A stretch of DNA of 39,073 nucleotides from Candidatus Sulfopaludibacter sp. SbA3 (GTDB lineage: Bacteria; Acidobacteriota; Terriglobia; Bryobacterales; Bryobacteraceae), in assembly GCA_945861625.1 (NCBI GenBank), contig CAMAVI010000026.1:1-39073 (forward strand), given 5' to 3'. A model generated the notes under the pieces. It ran no database searches. It had not been told where the DNA came from and saw nothing but the letters and a program-made list of their open reading frames with translations. Shown in pieces: positions 6,499-17,499 of the stretch. The translations under genes and the position numbers were made by a program. The first letter of the stretch is position 1. Every line of letters starts with the position of its first letter.

Positions 6499-9400
6499 AT
6501 GATCGACAAATTGATTGGGTGGTCTATCCGCTACCGGGTGATCGTGATCGCGCTGGCCGTCGCATTCCTGATCTGGGGTGGGTTCGTGTTGCGCGACGTT
6601 CCGTTGGACGTTCTTCCGGATTTGACTGCGCCGATGGTCACGGTTCTAGTGGAGGGGCGCGGCATGGTTCCCACGGAGATGGAGTCCCTGGTGACGTTTC
6701 CCGTCGAGGCTGCCCTCAACGGAGCGTCCGGCGTGCGCCGCGTGCGCTCGGCCACCGCGGTAGGATTGGCGGTGATCTGGGTGGAATTCGAATGGGGGCA
6801 GGATATCCAGCGCGCGCGACAGATCGTGACGGAGAAGTTGACGCTGGTGAGTGCAAATCTGCCGCCGGAGGTACAACAGCCTTACCTGGCGCCGGTCTCA
6901 TCAATCATGGGCGAGATCATGTTTATCGCCCTCGAATCGGACCGCCATTCGCCACTCGATCTGCGCACGACGGCCGACAGCGTGGTCCGCCGTCGTCTGC
7001 TCGCGGTTCCCGGCGTGTCCCAAGTGATCGCGACGGGCGGCGGTCAAAAGCAGTATCAAGTCCTGGTGGACGCGGTGGAACTGCGCGAGTACAACGTCAC
7101 GCTCAGCCAGGTGGAGGAAGCGCTGCGGCGCGCCAATAAAAACTCGTCAGCCGGCTTCCGCGTGACGGGCGGACAGGAATATCTCATCCAGGGCGTGGGC
7201 CGTGTCTCCAATGAGGAAGAAATCGGCAACATTGTAGTGGAAGCGCGCGGCGCGCGGCCCATTCTGGTGAACAATGTGGCGCATGTGCAAGTCGGCGAGG
7301 CGCTGAAGCGCGGGACGGGATCACACAAAGGCTCGCCCGCGGTGATTCTGGGAATTCAGAAACAACCGGGCGCCAACACGCTGGAATTGACGCGCCAACT
7401 CGACGCGACGCTCGATGACCTTCAACGGACACTGCCGCAAGGGATGGTGATTGACAAGCATGTGTTCCGGCAGGCGGACTTCATTCAGAGGGCGCTCGAC
7501 AATCTTCTGGCTGCGTTGCGCGACGGATCGTTCCTGGTGGTTCTGGTCGTGCTGATTTTTCTGGCGAACCTCCGCGCCTCGCTCATCACGCTGATTGCGT
7601 TGCCGATTTCGTTGGTGGCAGCAGTCCTGGGCATACGGTTTCTCGGGCTCACTCTGAATAGCATGAGTCTCGGCGGCCTGGCGATCGCCGTCGGAGAACT
7701 GGTGGACGATGCGATTATCGACGTCGAAAACGTCGTCCGGCGCCTGCGGGAGAACAGTGCCTTGCCAGAAACGGAGAGGTTGGCGGCAACCGAAGTTGTG
7801 TATCGCGCCAGCCGGGAGATTCGGGGATCCGTCGTGTTCGCGACGCTCATCGTGATTCTGGCGTTTCTGCCTCTGTTCGCACTGGATAGCGTGGAGGGAA
7901 GGCTACTATGGCCTATTGGGTTCGCCTACATCATTGCGCTACTGGCGTCATTGGTGGTGGCACTGACCGTTACGCCCGCTCTATGCTCCCTGGCTCTGCC
8001 CAAAGCGAAATCCATGCTGCGAGGTCGCGAGCCCTGGCTCATACGCCTGCTAAAACGCATGCATCGCCCCTCGCTTTCTTTTTCACTCGATCATCCCTGG
8101 GTGGTGATGGGCGCGTCCGCGCTCTTGTTGATCGCCGCGGGCGTGGGCGTATCACGCATGGGTCGCTCGTTTCTGCCGGAGTTCAATGAGGGTAGTCTCA
8201 CGGTGGGCGCGGTCACCATTCCCGGAACCAGCCTGGCGGAATCCGATCAACTCGGAACAGCACTGGAGAAGATTCTGCTTACCGTGCCGGAGGTACGCTC
8301 AACGGGCCGACGAACGGGGCGGGCGGAATTAGATGAGCATGTACAGAGCGTGGAATCGGCCGAGATCGATGTGGATTTGCAAATGGCCGCCCGTTCTAAA
8401 GATGAAGTTCTGCGGGAAATTCGCGACAAGGTAACCATTCTTCCAGGCACCAATGTGAACGTGGGGCAGCCCATCTCCCATCGCATCGATCACATGCTTT
8501 CGGGAACCCTGGCCAACGTCGCCGTCAAGATTTTCGGCGACGATCTTCGTCAATTGCGCTTACTGGCCCGGCAGGTACAAGGAGAGATGGCGGGTGTTAC
8601 GGGGGTTGTGGATCTATCTCTGGAAGCACAGACGGACATTCCCACCTTGCGCATCCAGCCGGATCCAGCCCTGGCCGCGCGCCATGGTCTTCCGGCGGGC
8701 GAAATCGCGAAGCGAATCGAGACTGTACTCATTGGCAGCGAAGTTGGTCGAGTCCTGGAAGGGCAGGTGAGCTTTCCTCTGGTCGTAAAGTACGCCGACC
8801 CGCGGCGCCCTGGCGACGGCCAGGACACCCTGGAAGGCATCCGCGAGATTCTGCTCGATACGCCGGCGGGGCCGCGCGTGCCGCTGTCGAGCGTCGCAAC
8901 GATTCGGGAAGACCGCAGTCCGAATTTCATCATGCGCGAAGGCGTGCAACGCAGGATTGTGGTGCAATGCAACGTTGCCGGCAGGGACTTGCAGAGCACC
9001 GTTAAGGAGATCCAGGAGCGCATTGCGCGAGCGGTCAAATTGCCACAGGGCTACCGGATTGAGTATGGCGGTCAGTTCGAGAGCGCGGAACGCGCCTCGC
9101 AACGGCTGGCGTTGCTGGGATTCGGCGTGGTCCTGGGAATCTTCCTCATCTTGGGCATCGCATTTGCTTCTTACAAAGACGCGCTCATTATCATGTTGAA
9201 CCTGCCGCTGGCGCTCGTAGGCGGTGTCGCCGGTGTTTTCCTGGCGGGAGGCGTACTATCCCTCGCCTCCATTGTTGGATTTATCACGCTGTTCGGAATC
9301 GCCACCCGCAACGGAATCATGCTGATCTCTCACGTGCGTCATCTTCGAGACCAGGGCGCGGTGGATCTCCGGCAAGCCGTAATGGAGGGGGCCTCGGAAC

Positions 9401-9612
9401 GGTTAGCTCCCATCCTGATGACGGCGCTGGCGGCGGGCTTGGCTCTGGTGCCCATCGCGCTCGGCATGGGCAAGCCGGGGAGCGAAATTCAGGCTCCCAT
9501 GGCAATCGTAATTTTCTGCGGCCTGCTGACCTCAACGGCTCTGAATATGGTGGTGGTCCCGGCGGCGTACTACTGTTTCAGGAAAGGCACTTGCCGGCTT
9601 GCTCGCGAGTAG
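6499..9612 (+). CDS. CusA/CzcA-family heavy-metal efflux RND pump
   Basis: A 1037-aa inner-membrane proton-driven pump with the RND layout: TM1 at about 13-32, a large periplasmic loop, TM2-6 (about 340-500), a cytoplasmic linker (AKSMLRGREPW), a second loop, and TM8-12 to the C-terminus. The proton-relay region in TM4 reads GELVDDAIIDVEN (399-411), with D403, D404, D408 and E410. By alignment from memory, D403 and E410 match conserved acidic residues of CzcA. The first CzcA aspartate (DFG) is replaced by valine, with E400 two residues later. Most similar in pattern to HME-type pumps of uncertain substrate. It starts 12 bp after the adaptor, and perR follows. Confidence 0.92.
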   Translation: MIDKLIGWSIRYRVIVIALAVAFLIWGGFVLRDVPLDVLPDLTAPMVTVLVEGRGMVPTEMESLVTFPVEAALNGASGVRRVRSATAVGLAVIWVEFEWGQDIQRARQIVTEKLTLVSANLPPEVQQPYLAPVSSIMGEIMFIALESDRHSPLDLRTTADSVVRRRLLAVPGVSQVIATGGGQKQYQVLVDAVELREYNVTLSQVEEALRRANKNSSAGFRVTGGQEYLIQGVGRVSNEEEIGNIVVEARGARPILVNNVAHVQVGEALKRGTGSHKGSPAVILGIQKQPGANTLELTRQLDATLDDLQRTLPQGMVIDKHVFRQADFIQRALDNLLAALRDGSFLVVLVVLIFLANLRASLITLIALPISLVAAVLGIRFLGLTLNSMSLGGLAIAVGELVDDAIIDVENVVRRLRENSALPETERLAATEVVYRASREIRGSVVFATLIVILAFLPLFALDSVEGRLLWPIGFAYIIALLASLVVALTVTPALCSLALPKAKSMLRGREPWLIRLLKRMHRPSLSFSLDHPWVVMGASALLLIAAGVGVSRMGRSFLPEFNEGSLTVGAVTIPGTSLAESDQLGTALEKILLTVPEVRSTGRRTGRAELDEHVQSVESAEIDVDLQMAARSKDEVLREIRDKVTILPGTNVNVGQPISHRIDHMLSGTLANVAVKIFGDDLRQLRLLARQVQGEMAGVTGVVDLSLEAQTDIPTLRIQPDPALAARHGLPAGEIAKRIETVLIGSEVGRVLEGQVSFPLVVKYADPRRPGDGQDTLEGIREILLDTPAGPRVPLSSVATIREDRSPNFIMREGVQRRIVVQCNVAGRDLQSTVKEIQERIARAVKLPQGYRIEYGGQFESAERASQRLALLGFGVVLGIFLILGIAFASYKDALIIMLNLPLALVGGVAGVFLAGGVLSLASIVGFITLFGIATRNGIMLISHVRHLRDQGAVDLRQAVMEGASERLAPILMTALAAGLALVPIALGMGKPGSEIQAPMAIVIFCGLLTSTALNMVVVPAAYYCFRKGTCRLARE

Positions 9613-9644
9613 TCCTGAATCACAGCGCAGGAGGAACATTATTC

Positions 9645-9676
9645 TTGACAAAATATCAGATTAGATATAATCTAAT
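9645..9676 (+). promoter_or_regulatory. perR promoter with overlapping PerR/Fur-type operator
   Basis: TTGACA (9645-9650) and TATAAT (9666-9671) are perfect consensus hexamers, spaced by 15 bp. A perfect 17-base inverted repeat, ATTAGATATAATCTAAT (9660-9676), covers the -10 box. It resembles PerR/Fur boxes (A/T-rich with 7-1-7 type symmetry). A repressor bound here would block RNA polymerase, so autoregulation of perR and control of katG are likely. Confidence 0.85.
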
Positions 9677-9681
9677 TTTTC

Positions 9682-10116
9682 ATGGACGCCGAGGCGATCA
9701 AGCTTTCCTTGGAGGAAAGCGGGCTGCGGTGCACATCGCAGCGCTATGCCGTGATGGCTTTCTTGTTGGAACACAACCAGCATCCCACGGCTGCGGAAAT
9801 CTTTGCCGCCGTGAATCGCTTGGATCCGCGCTCTTCCAGAGCCACAACCTACAACAATTTGCGGGATTTGGTGCAAGCGGGTTTGGTGCGTGAGGTGGCC
9901 GCGGAAGGCCGCGCCGCGCGGTTCGATGCGAAGGGCATGCGGCATCACCACTTCATCTGCGACGGCTGCGGCAGTGTTGAGGACATAGAATGGTACGACG
10001 TGCCTAAGCCCGGATCGAGGTCGCTTGGCAAGCGGATTCTTCGCGAATGCGAACTCATTTTCCGGGGACGGTGCACCAGGTGCGCTCCGCGTCACGATCC
10101 GCGAAAAGCGTTTTAG
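9682..10116 (+). CDS. perR: Peroxide-responsive Fur-family repressor PerR
   Basis: A 144-aa metalloregulator: winged-helix DNA-binding domain (about 1-80, with SSRATTYNNLRDL as recognition region) and a dimerisation/metal domain. Structural zinc cysteines are C93/C96 and C131/C134. The regulatory metal ligands H34, D82, H88, H90 and D101 reproduce the spacing known for Bacillus subtilis PerR (H37, D85, H91, H93, D104). An aspartate stands where Fur usually has glutamate, which favours PerR over Fur. The ATG lies only about 10 bases after the -10 box and has no Shine-Dalgarno; in-frame TAA 9673-9675 excludes an earlier start, so the mRNA looks leaderless. katG follows 42 bp later. Confidence 0.9.
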   Translation: MDAEAIKLSLEESGLRCTSQRYAVMAFLLEHNQHPTAAEIFAAVNRLDPRSSRATTYNNLRDLVQAGLVREVAAEGRAARFDAKGMRHHHFICDGCGSVEDIEWYDVPKPGSRSLGKRILRECELIFRGRCTRCAPRHDPRKAF

Positions 10117-12306
<2,190 letters not shown>

Positions 12307-12348
12307 GCTCACGCGAACGATCTCACGAAACGAAGCTCATCAAAATCA

Positions 12349-12380
12349 AGCCCGCCCACTCGACAATGGGCGGGCTTTTT
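12349..12380 (+). terminator. Rho-independent terminator after katG
   Basis: AGCCCGCCCA (12349-12358) pairs perfectly with TGGGCGGGCT (12367-12376) around an 8-nt loop, and T residues run 12376-12380. It ends 18 nt before the ATG of the next gene on the same strand. Confidence 0.93.
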
Positions 12381-12398
12381 GTTCAGATGGGAAGCGCC

Positions 12399-13700
12399 AT
12401 GAACCTTTCGCTCCTCCGCCGTCTTTTCGTGCCTGTGCTGCTGACGCTTGCGTGCGGCGTCTTCAGTCCCCTCGCGGAGGGCGCCCTACAGGCGGTCATC
12501 GATACCGATGAAATGCGGACCACGCCGGTTCCCCACCGTTACCTGCATGGCGTCATTCTCGATGACGCCAAGTTCCAAATGCTCCTGCCTACCGCATGGA
12601 ACGGGAAAGTCGTAATCTTCACGCGCGGGTTCTCCGGAACGGAGTTGACCACAGGTGGATTCCAAGACGCTGCCCTGGCCAAAGGGTATGCGTTCGCCTC
12701 CAGCAATGAAGGGTGGAGCCGGGTCACGATCAAGGACCACCCGGAGGACACGTACTACGAGTCGCGCCAACGCATTTTCGAACTCACTCTCCATACGAAC
12801 GCGACGGTAAAGAGTCATTACGGCAAGGAATCGGCGCGAACCCTGCTGGTGGGCGGCTCCAACGGCGGCCATCACACCAAGTGGATGCTGGAAGACTTCC
12901 CGGAACTCTACGACGGCGGCATTGCGGGGTATGGCTTCAACTCGCAGGTCAGCCAATGGGGCGGCGTCGCTACGATGGTGCGGAACTATCCATTGATTGC
13001 CCCGCGCATCGACGACGTCATCGCCCAGCGCGCTGCCGATCCCCGCTGGGATCCGTTCACCACGCCGCTGTCGCCTCCGCTCAACGCCGCGCAATTGTAC
13101 GCGTTGCGCAGCATGTACGATATTCCGGCGGAACTCGGCACGGGATTCCGTTACAACGCCGGCCGCTGGGAAGGGTCGGAGGCGCAATGGAAAGAAAAAT
13201 ACACGGACCTGCTTTCCTACCTGCGTGACTCCATGCCGCGCTTCGATGAGACGTTCAATCCGAATGGCGGTGCGCTGACGGACGATGAACTCGGCTACTG
13301 GGATCCCAGCAGGAGCCCGCAATCCGTCAAGCGGGAACTGCGCAAGCTGGATGTCTCCGGCAAACTGCAGCGGCCGCTGATCATCATGCACGGCACCGCC
13401 GACCCCATCGTTTCTCCCAGCGAAACCGTGGGTTATCAGGCGCTGGTGGAGCGAGTACTGGGTAGCGAAGCGGCGCGGAACGTGCTCGCCGTGTATTACA
13501 TCCCTGGCATGGGCCACGGCGGAGCCCCATTCAATGAGGTGATTGACGCGCAGATCGACGCGCTGGAAGCCTGGATCGATTACCGCCGGAGCAAGGGGCG
13601 CACCGGCGCACCGGCGCCCGCGATGATCGGAGCCTATCCGCGTGAACTCAGCAGCGAGAGTTCCCGCCGCAATCGCTTTGCCGGTCAATACCCGCAGTAG
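12399..13700 (+). CDS. Secreted alpha/beta hydrolase, tannase/feruloyl-esterase-like
   Basis: A 433-aa serine hydrolase with an N-terminal signal peptide (RRLFVPVLLTLACGVFSPLAEGA). The nucleophile elbow is G152-G-S154-N-G-G, the acid is probably D335 (MHGTADPIV) and the base H373 (IPGMGHGG). The C-terminal block (IPGMGHGGAPFNEVID then LEAWIDYRRSKG and PAPAMIGAYPR) resembles tannases and feruloyl esterases, but the usual cysteine after the catalytic His is missing. The natural substrate is unknown; an ester of plant material is a guess. The frame is open well upstream through the katG end, but ATG 12399 gives the signal peptide. The katG terminator lies directly before it, leaving almost no room for a promoter. 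Confidence 0.78.
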   Translation: MNLSLLRRLFVPVLLTLACGVFSPLAEGALQAVIDTDEMRTTPVPHRYLHGVILDDAKFQMLLPTAWNGKVVIFTRGFSGTELTTGGFQDAALAKGYAFASSNEGWSRVTIKDHPEDTYYESRQRIFELTLHTNATVKSHYGKESARTLLVGGSNGGHHTKWMLEDFPELYDGGIAGYGFNSQVSQWGGVATMVRNYPLIAPRIDDVIAQRAADPRWDPFTTPLSPPLNAAQLYALRSMYDIPAELGTGFRYNAGRWEGSEAQWKEKYTDLLSYLRDSMPRFDETFNPNGGALTDDELGYWDPSRSPQSVKRELRKLDVSGKLQRPLIIMHGTADPIVSPSETVGYQALVERVLGSEAARNVLAVYYIPGMGHGGAPFNEVIDAQIDALEAWIDYRRSKGRTGAPAPAMIGAYPRELSSESSRRNRFAGQYPQ

Positions 13701-13714
13701 TACTAGCAGTACTA
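13698..13714. repeat. 17-base perfect inverted repeat over the hydrolase stop codon
   Basis: TAGTACTAGCAGTACTA: TAGTACT and AGTACTA flank AGC. The first three bases are the TAG stop of the hydrolase. It lies 45 bp upstream of purS and has no T-run, so it is more like an operator than a terminator. Confidence 0.4.
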
Positions 13715-13758
13715 ACGCTTCATTCGCGGCTGAGGGCGCAATCCAGTAAAGTAAGTGT

Positions 13759-14004
13759 ATGAAGGCTCGCGTATACGTTTCTTTCAAGCGCACCGTGCTT
13801 GACCCGCAAGGACAGACCGTCCGCGGAGCACTGCGGAGCTTGGGGCATTCCAGCATTGCCGAAGTCCGGCAAGGAAAGTTTTTCGACATCGACATCGCGC
13901 CGGGAGCGGAGCGGGAACAGGCCCAGCGGGAAATGGATCAGATCGCCCGCGAAGTGCTGACCAACCCGGTGATCGAAGACTATCGCGTGGAGTTTCTGGA
14001 TTAG
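13759..14004 (+). CDS. purS: Phosphoribosylformylglycinamidine synthase subunit PurS
   Basis: An 81-aa small subunit that, with PurL and PurQ, forms FGAM synthase (step 4 of purine synthesis) and shapes the ammonia-channelling complex. Typical features are the N-terminal beta strand ARVYVSFKRTVLDPQG, the segment LGHSSIAEVRQGKFFDI and the C-terminal NPVIEDYRVEF. The length is normal. purQ and purL are not in the window, so purS stands apart from its partners. It is followed 12 bp later by glmS, another glutamine-dependent enzyme. The ribosome site is weak (AAAGTAAGTG). Confidence 0.93.
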   Translation: MKARVYVSFKRTVLDPQGQTVRGALRSLGHSSIAEVRQGKFFDIDIAPGAEREQAQREMDQIAREVLTNPVIEDYRVEFLD

Positions 14005-14016
14005 CCGGGCACCGCT

Positions 14017-15873
14017 ATGTGTGGAATCGTCGGCTACATTGGCCCGCGGAGAGCCGTCCCCATTATTGTGGACGGCCTGAAACGGCTGGAATATCGCGGA
14101 TACGACTCGGCGGGCGTGGCGGTGCTCCAGGACGACGGGTGCCTGGCGGTGCGCCGCGCGTCCGGCAAGCTGCGCAACCTGGAAGACGCGCTGCGTTTAA
14201 GTCCGGTCGACGGCGGCTACGGCATCGGCCATACGCGCTGGGCCACGCATGGACGCCCCAGTGAAGAGAACGCGCACCCCCATCGCGATTGCCACGGCGA
14301 CATCATCGTCGTGCACAACGGCATTGTCGAGAATTACCTCGCGCTGAAGCACCAACTGGAACAAGAGGGCCACAAATTCGTCACCGAGACCGACACGGAA
14401 GTGATCGCGCATCTGGTGGAGAAATACTACGACGGGAACCTGGAAAACGCGGTCCGCGATGCCGTGCGGAAGTTAACCGGCGTGTTCGCGCTCGGCGTGA
14501 TTTCCCGCAAAGACCCCGACAAGATCGTGGCCGCGCGCTCGGGACCGCCCGTGGTGGTGGGGTTGGGCGATGGCGAGTATTTCGTCGCCTCCGACGTACC
14601 GGCGATCCTGAGCCACACACGCGACATGTTCTTCCTGGCCGATGGCGACATGGCCATCCTCACCCGCGGAGGCGTCCATCTGACGGATTTCGACGGCCGC
14701 GCGGTGAAGCGCCAGGTTTCGCACATTCTGTGGGACCCCATCATGGCCGAAAAGGGCGGCTACAAGCATTTCATGCTCAAGGAAATCTATGAGCAGCCGC
14801 GCGCGGTGCGGGACACCACTTTGGGCCGCGTGGGCCAGGAGAGCGGACGGATTTTCCTCGACGAGATGGACATCTCGCAGAAGGACTTCAAAGCGTTCCG
14901 CCAGGTACGCATTGTGGCCTGCGGCACCAGTTGGCACGCCGCGCTGGCGGGCAAGTTCATGATCGAGCGGCTGGCGCGTATCCCCGTCGAAGTCGATTAC
15001 GGCAGCGAATTCCGCTACCGCGATCCGATTGTCGGTCCGGATACGCTTACCATCGTCATATCGCAGTCCGGCGAAACCGCCGACACGCTGGCCGCGCAGC
15101 GCGAAGCCAAGCAGAAGAAGTCGAAGACGCTGGCCATTTGCAACGTGGTCGGCTCCATGATTACGCGCGAGGCGTCGGGAACGTTGATCACGCACGCGGG
15201 GCCGGAGATCGGCGTGGCGTCGACCAAGGCTTTCACCTGCCAGCTTACGGCGCTGTTTCTGATCGCGATGCATCTCGGACAAACGCGCGAGACACTGAGC
15301 ACGGAGAAATCGTCGAAGCTCGTGGAGCAGTTGCTCCATCTGCCGGCGCAACTCGAGGACGTGCTGCGGCGCGATGCGATCTACGAAGATCTGACCAGGG
15401 CTTTGTTCCGCTCGACGGACTTTCTGTATCTGGGCCGCGGCGTCCATTTCCCCATTGCGCTGGAAGGCGCGCTGAAGCTGAAAGAAATTTCCTACATTCA
15501 CGCCGAGGGCTATCCGGCGGGCGAGATGAAGCATGGCCCCAACGCGCTGATCGATGAGAACCTGCCCACGGTGATCATCGCAACCCGCGATCCCGACGAT
15601 GCATCCAGCCGGGTACTCTACGAAAAGACGCTGTCCAACATCCAGGAAGTGAAGGCGCGCGAAGGCATCGTGGTGGCGATCGCTTGCGAGCAAGATGTCG
15701 AAGAGCTGTCCAAAGTGGCCGACCATGTGATTCCGGTGGGCGCGACCAACGAGCTGCTGTTGCCGATCCTGGAAGTGGTGCCGCTGCAGATGCTGGCGTA
15801 TCACATTGCCGTGCGCCGCGGCTGTGACGTGGATCAACCCAGGAACCTCGCTAAGAGCGTCACAGTGGAGTGA
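14017..15873 (+). CDS. glmS: Glutamine-fructose-6-phosphate aminotransferase (isomerizing)
   Basis: A 618-aa cytosolic enzyme making glucosamine-6-phosphate from fructose-6-phosphate and glutamine, the first step toward UDP-GlcNAc for peptidoglycan and outer membrane. Class-II amidotransferase domain with nucleophile C2 (MCGIVGYIG), conserved [16 protein letters not shown] and ETDTEVI. Two SIS domains follow ([11 protein letters not shown] and [13 protein letters not shown], then [26 protein letters not shown]), and the canonical C-terminus [13 protein letters not shown]. No glmS ribozyme is visible in the 12-bp leader between purS and glmS. The last codon overlaps the GTG of yjbQ. It supplies the pathway of the convergent dcw cluster. 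Confidence 0.97.
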   Translation: MCGIVGYIGPRRAVPIIVDGLKRLEYRGYDSAGVAVLQDDGCLAVRRASGKLRNLEDALRLSPVDGGYGIGHTRWATHGRPSEENAHPHRDCHGDIIVVHNGIVENYLALKHQLEQEGHKFVTETDTEVIAHLVEKYYDGNLENAVRDAVRKLTGVFALGVISRKDPDKIVAARSGPPVVVGLGDGEYFVASDVPAILSHTRDMFFLADGDMAILTRGGVHLTDFDGRAVKRQVSHILWDPIMAEKGGYKHFMLKEIYEQPRAVRDTTLGRVGQESGRIFLDEMDISQKDFKAFRQVRIVACGTSWHAALAGKFMIERLARIPVEVDYGSEFRYRDPIVGPDTLTIVISQSGETADTLAAQREAKQKKSKTLAICNVVGSMITREASGTLITHAGPEIGVASTKAFTCQLTALFLIAMHLGQTRETLSTEKSSKLVEQLLHLPAQLEDVLRRDAIYEDLTRALFRSTDFLYLGRGVHFPIALEGALKLKEISYIHAEGYPAGEMKHGPNALIDENLPTVIIATRDPDDASSRVLYEKTLSNIQEVKAREGIVVAIACEQDVEELSKVADHVIPVGATNELLLPILEVVPLQMLAYHIAVRRGCDVDQPRNLAKSVTVE

Positions 15874-16286
15874 GGGCTCACCATCACAACCTCCCGGTCG
15901 CCACGCGCGGCAAAGGCCTGTATCCATTCACACGCGAAGTGGCACAGTGGGTGACTTCAACGGGAGTGCGCGACGGTCTGCTGACGATCTTCATCCAGCA
16001 CACGTCGGCGTCGCTGGTGATTCAGGAAAACGCCGACCACGATGTGGTGCTGGACCTGGCGGATTTCTTTGAGAGAATTGCCCCGGAAGACGACCGCCGC
16101 TACCGGCACACAACGGAAGGATCCGACGACATGCCAGCGCATATCCGCAGCGCGCTGACGCAATCGAGTTTGTCGATTCCCGTGATCGAAGGCCGCATGG
16201 CGCTCGGAATCTGGCAAGGCATCTATCTGTTCGAGCACCGCACGGACCCGCAGCAAAGGAGCGTGGTGCTGCAGTTGATCGGATAA
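15870..16286 (+). CDS. YjbQ family protein (UPF0047)
   Basis: A 138-aa protein with the UPF0047 hallmarks: [14 protein letters not shown] (about 47-60), a conserved histidine in [12 protein letters not shown], and the signature [19 protein letters not shown] near the C-terminus. The family folds as a small trimeric beta-barrel with a His-rich pocket. Weak thiamine-phosphate-synthase-like activity has been reported for some members, but the physiological role is unsettled. GTG start in a 4-bp GTGA overlap with glmS, so it is translationally coupled. It ends 9 bp from the convergent ftsZ stop, and no terminator hairpin is seen between them. Confidence 0.92.
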   Translation: MRAHHHNLPVATRGKGLYPFTREVAQWVTSTGVRDGLLTIFIQHTSASLVIQENADHDVVLDLADFFERIAPEDDRRYRHTTEGSDDMPAHIRSALTQSSLSIPVIEGRMALGIWQGIYLFEHRTDPQQRSVVLQLIG

Positions 16287-16295
16287 GCCAGCCGT

Positions 16296-17483
16296 TTAGT
16301 GCAGCAGCGTCCGCCGGCGCGCGCGCAGAATCGCCGGGACTTCCAGATCTTCAAAAAGTGGCTCGTTCACGGCCCCGTTGGCGGCTGCCGCGGCGGCCAT
16401 GACCGCGGGCGCGGCTTCTTCCGGAATAGGCTCTTCGTACACCGGCGTCGGCCGCGGCGCCGAGGCTTCCGTCCGCGAAGCACGCCGCTCGAAGCGCGGC
16501 AGGCTGTCGCGCATAAAGCCGGTGGCGATAACGGTGACTTTCACCTGGTCGCCCATGTCTTCATCCAGCACGACGCCGAAGTTGATCTGCACGTCGTCGT
16601 TTTCGGTGGCTTCGCGGACCAGCGTGCAGGCTGCGTTGACTTCGTGCAATCCAAGCTGGCTCGATCCCGTGATATTGATCAGCATGCCGCGCGCGCCAGT
16701 TACGCCGCCGGCTTCCATCAGTGGCGAAGAGATAGCCTTGCGCGCCGCCTCCACGCAGGCGTCCTCGCCGCTCGCCGTCGCGGTACCCATCATGGCGTAA
16801 CCCATGCCGGTCATGATCGCGCGGATATCGGAGAAATCGCGATTGATCAGACCCGGCGTCGTGATGATGTCGCTGATGCCTTGCACGGCCTGGCGCAGCA
16901 CATCGTCGGCCACGCGGAACGCTTCGAAGAAACTGGTGCCGGCCGGCACCAGATCCAGCAGTTGGTCATTCGGAATGGTGATCACGGTATCGACCACGCT
17001 GGCCAATTCCGCGAGACCTTGCTCGGCCTGCTTGCGGCGCTTGGGCCCCTCGAATTCAAACGGCTTGGTGACGATGGCGACCGTGAGCGCGCCTAGCTCT
17101 TTCGCCAGCGACGCCACCACCGGCGCGGCGCCCGTGCCCGTTCCTCCGCCCATGCCGGCCGTGACGAACACCATGTCGGCGCCTTCCAGTAGATCGATGA
17201 TCTGTTCGGTATCCTCGAGCGCCGCCTGGCGGCCCACCGACGGATCCGACCCGGCGCCCAAACCGTTGGTGATCTTGGAGCCGATGACCAGTTTGCGCGG
17301 CACGGGGGAAACGGCCAGCGCCTGCGAGTCCGTGTTCAGAACGCAGTACTCGACGCCGCTGATGCCTTCGTTCAACATGCGCGCGACGGCGTTGGAGCCT
17401 CCGCCACCGACGCCAAATACGCGAATGCGCGTGCGCGGCGCGGGTTCTTCTTCCATCACGAATTTCAACTTGTCGAGCGCCAT
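16296..17483 (-). CDS. ftsZ: Cell division protein FtsZ
   Basis: A 395-aa tubulin-like GTPase that builds the Z ring at the inner membrane. The GTP-binding loop GGGTGTG is at 112-118, and the T7 synergy loop N214-R-D216-F-S-D219 supplies the residues that trigger hydrolysis in the neighbouring subunit. A variable acidic, Pro/Ala-rich linker (about 330-375) leads to the conserved C-terminal peptide DLEVPAILRARRR, which binds FtsA and other partners. The ribosome site is strong (AGGAGGAG), the best of the cluster and in keeping with high FtsZ levels. Last gene of the dcw cluster, 16 bp after ftsA. Confidence 0.98.
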   Translation of the reverse strand: MALDKLKFVMEEEPAPRTRIRVFGVGGGGSNAVARMLNEGISGVEYCVLNTDSQALAVSPVPRKLVIGSKITNGLGAGSDPSVGRQAALEDTEQIIDLLEGADMVFVTAGMGGGTGTGAAPVVASLAKELGALTVAIVTKPFEFEGPKRRKQAEQGLAELASVVDTVITIPNDQLLDLVPAGTSFFEAFRVADDVLRQAVQGISDIITTPGLINRDFSDIRAIMTGMGYAMMGTATASGEDACVEAARKAISSPLMEAGGVTGARGMLINITGSSQLGLHEVNAACTLVREATENDDVQINFGVVLDEDMGDQVKVTVIATGFMRDSLPRFERRASRTEASAPRPTPVYEEPIPEEAAPAVMAAAAAANGAVNEPLFEDLEVPAILRARRRTLLH

Positions 17484-17499
17484 GGTGGTCTCCTCCTGC

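Noticed and set aside
12486..13895. Long open frame (469 codons) on the minus strand opposite the alpha/beta hydrolase and purS
   Set aside because: It is antisense to genes with clear motifs, has no recognisable domain, and reflects high-GC codon structure.
14004..14017. Possible glmS ribozyme
   Set aside because: Only 12 bp separate purS and glmS, too short for the ribozyme, and none is seen upstream.
14473..15927. 484-codon open frame opposite glmS
   Set aside because: Antisense shadow; glmS is complete and canonical in the other strand.
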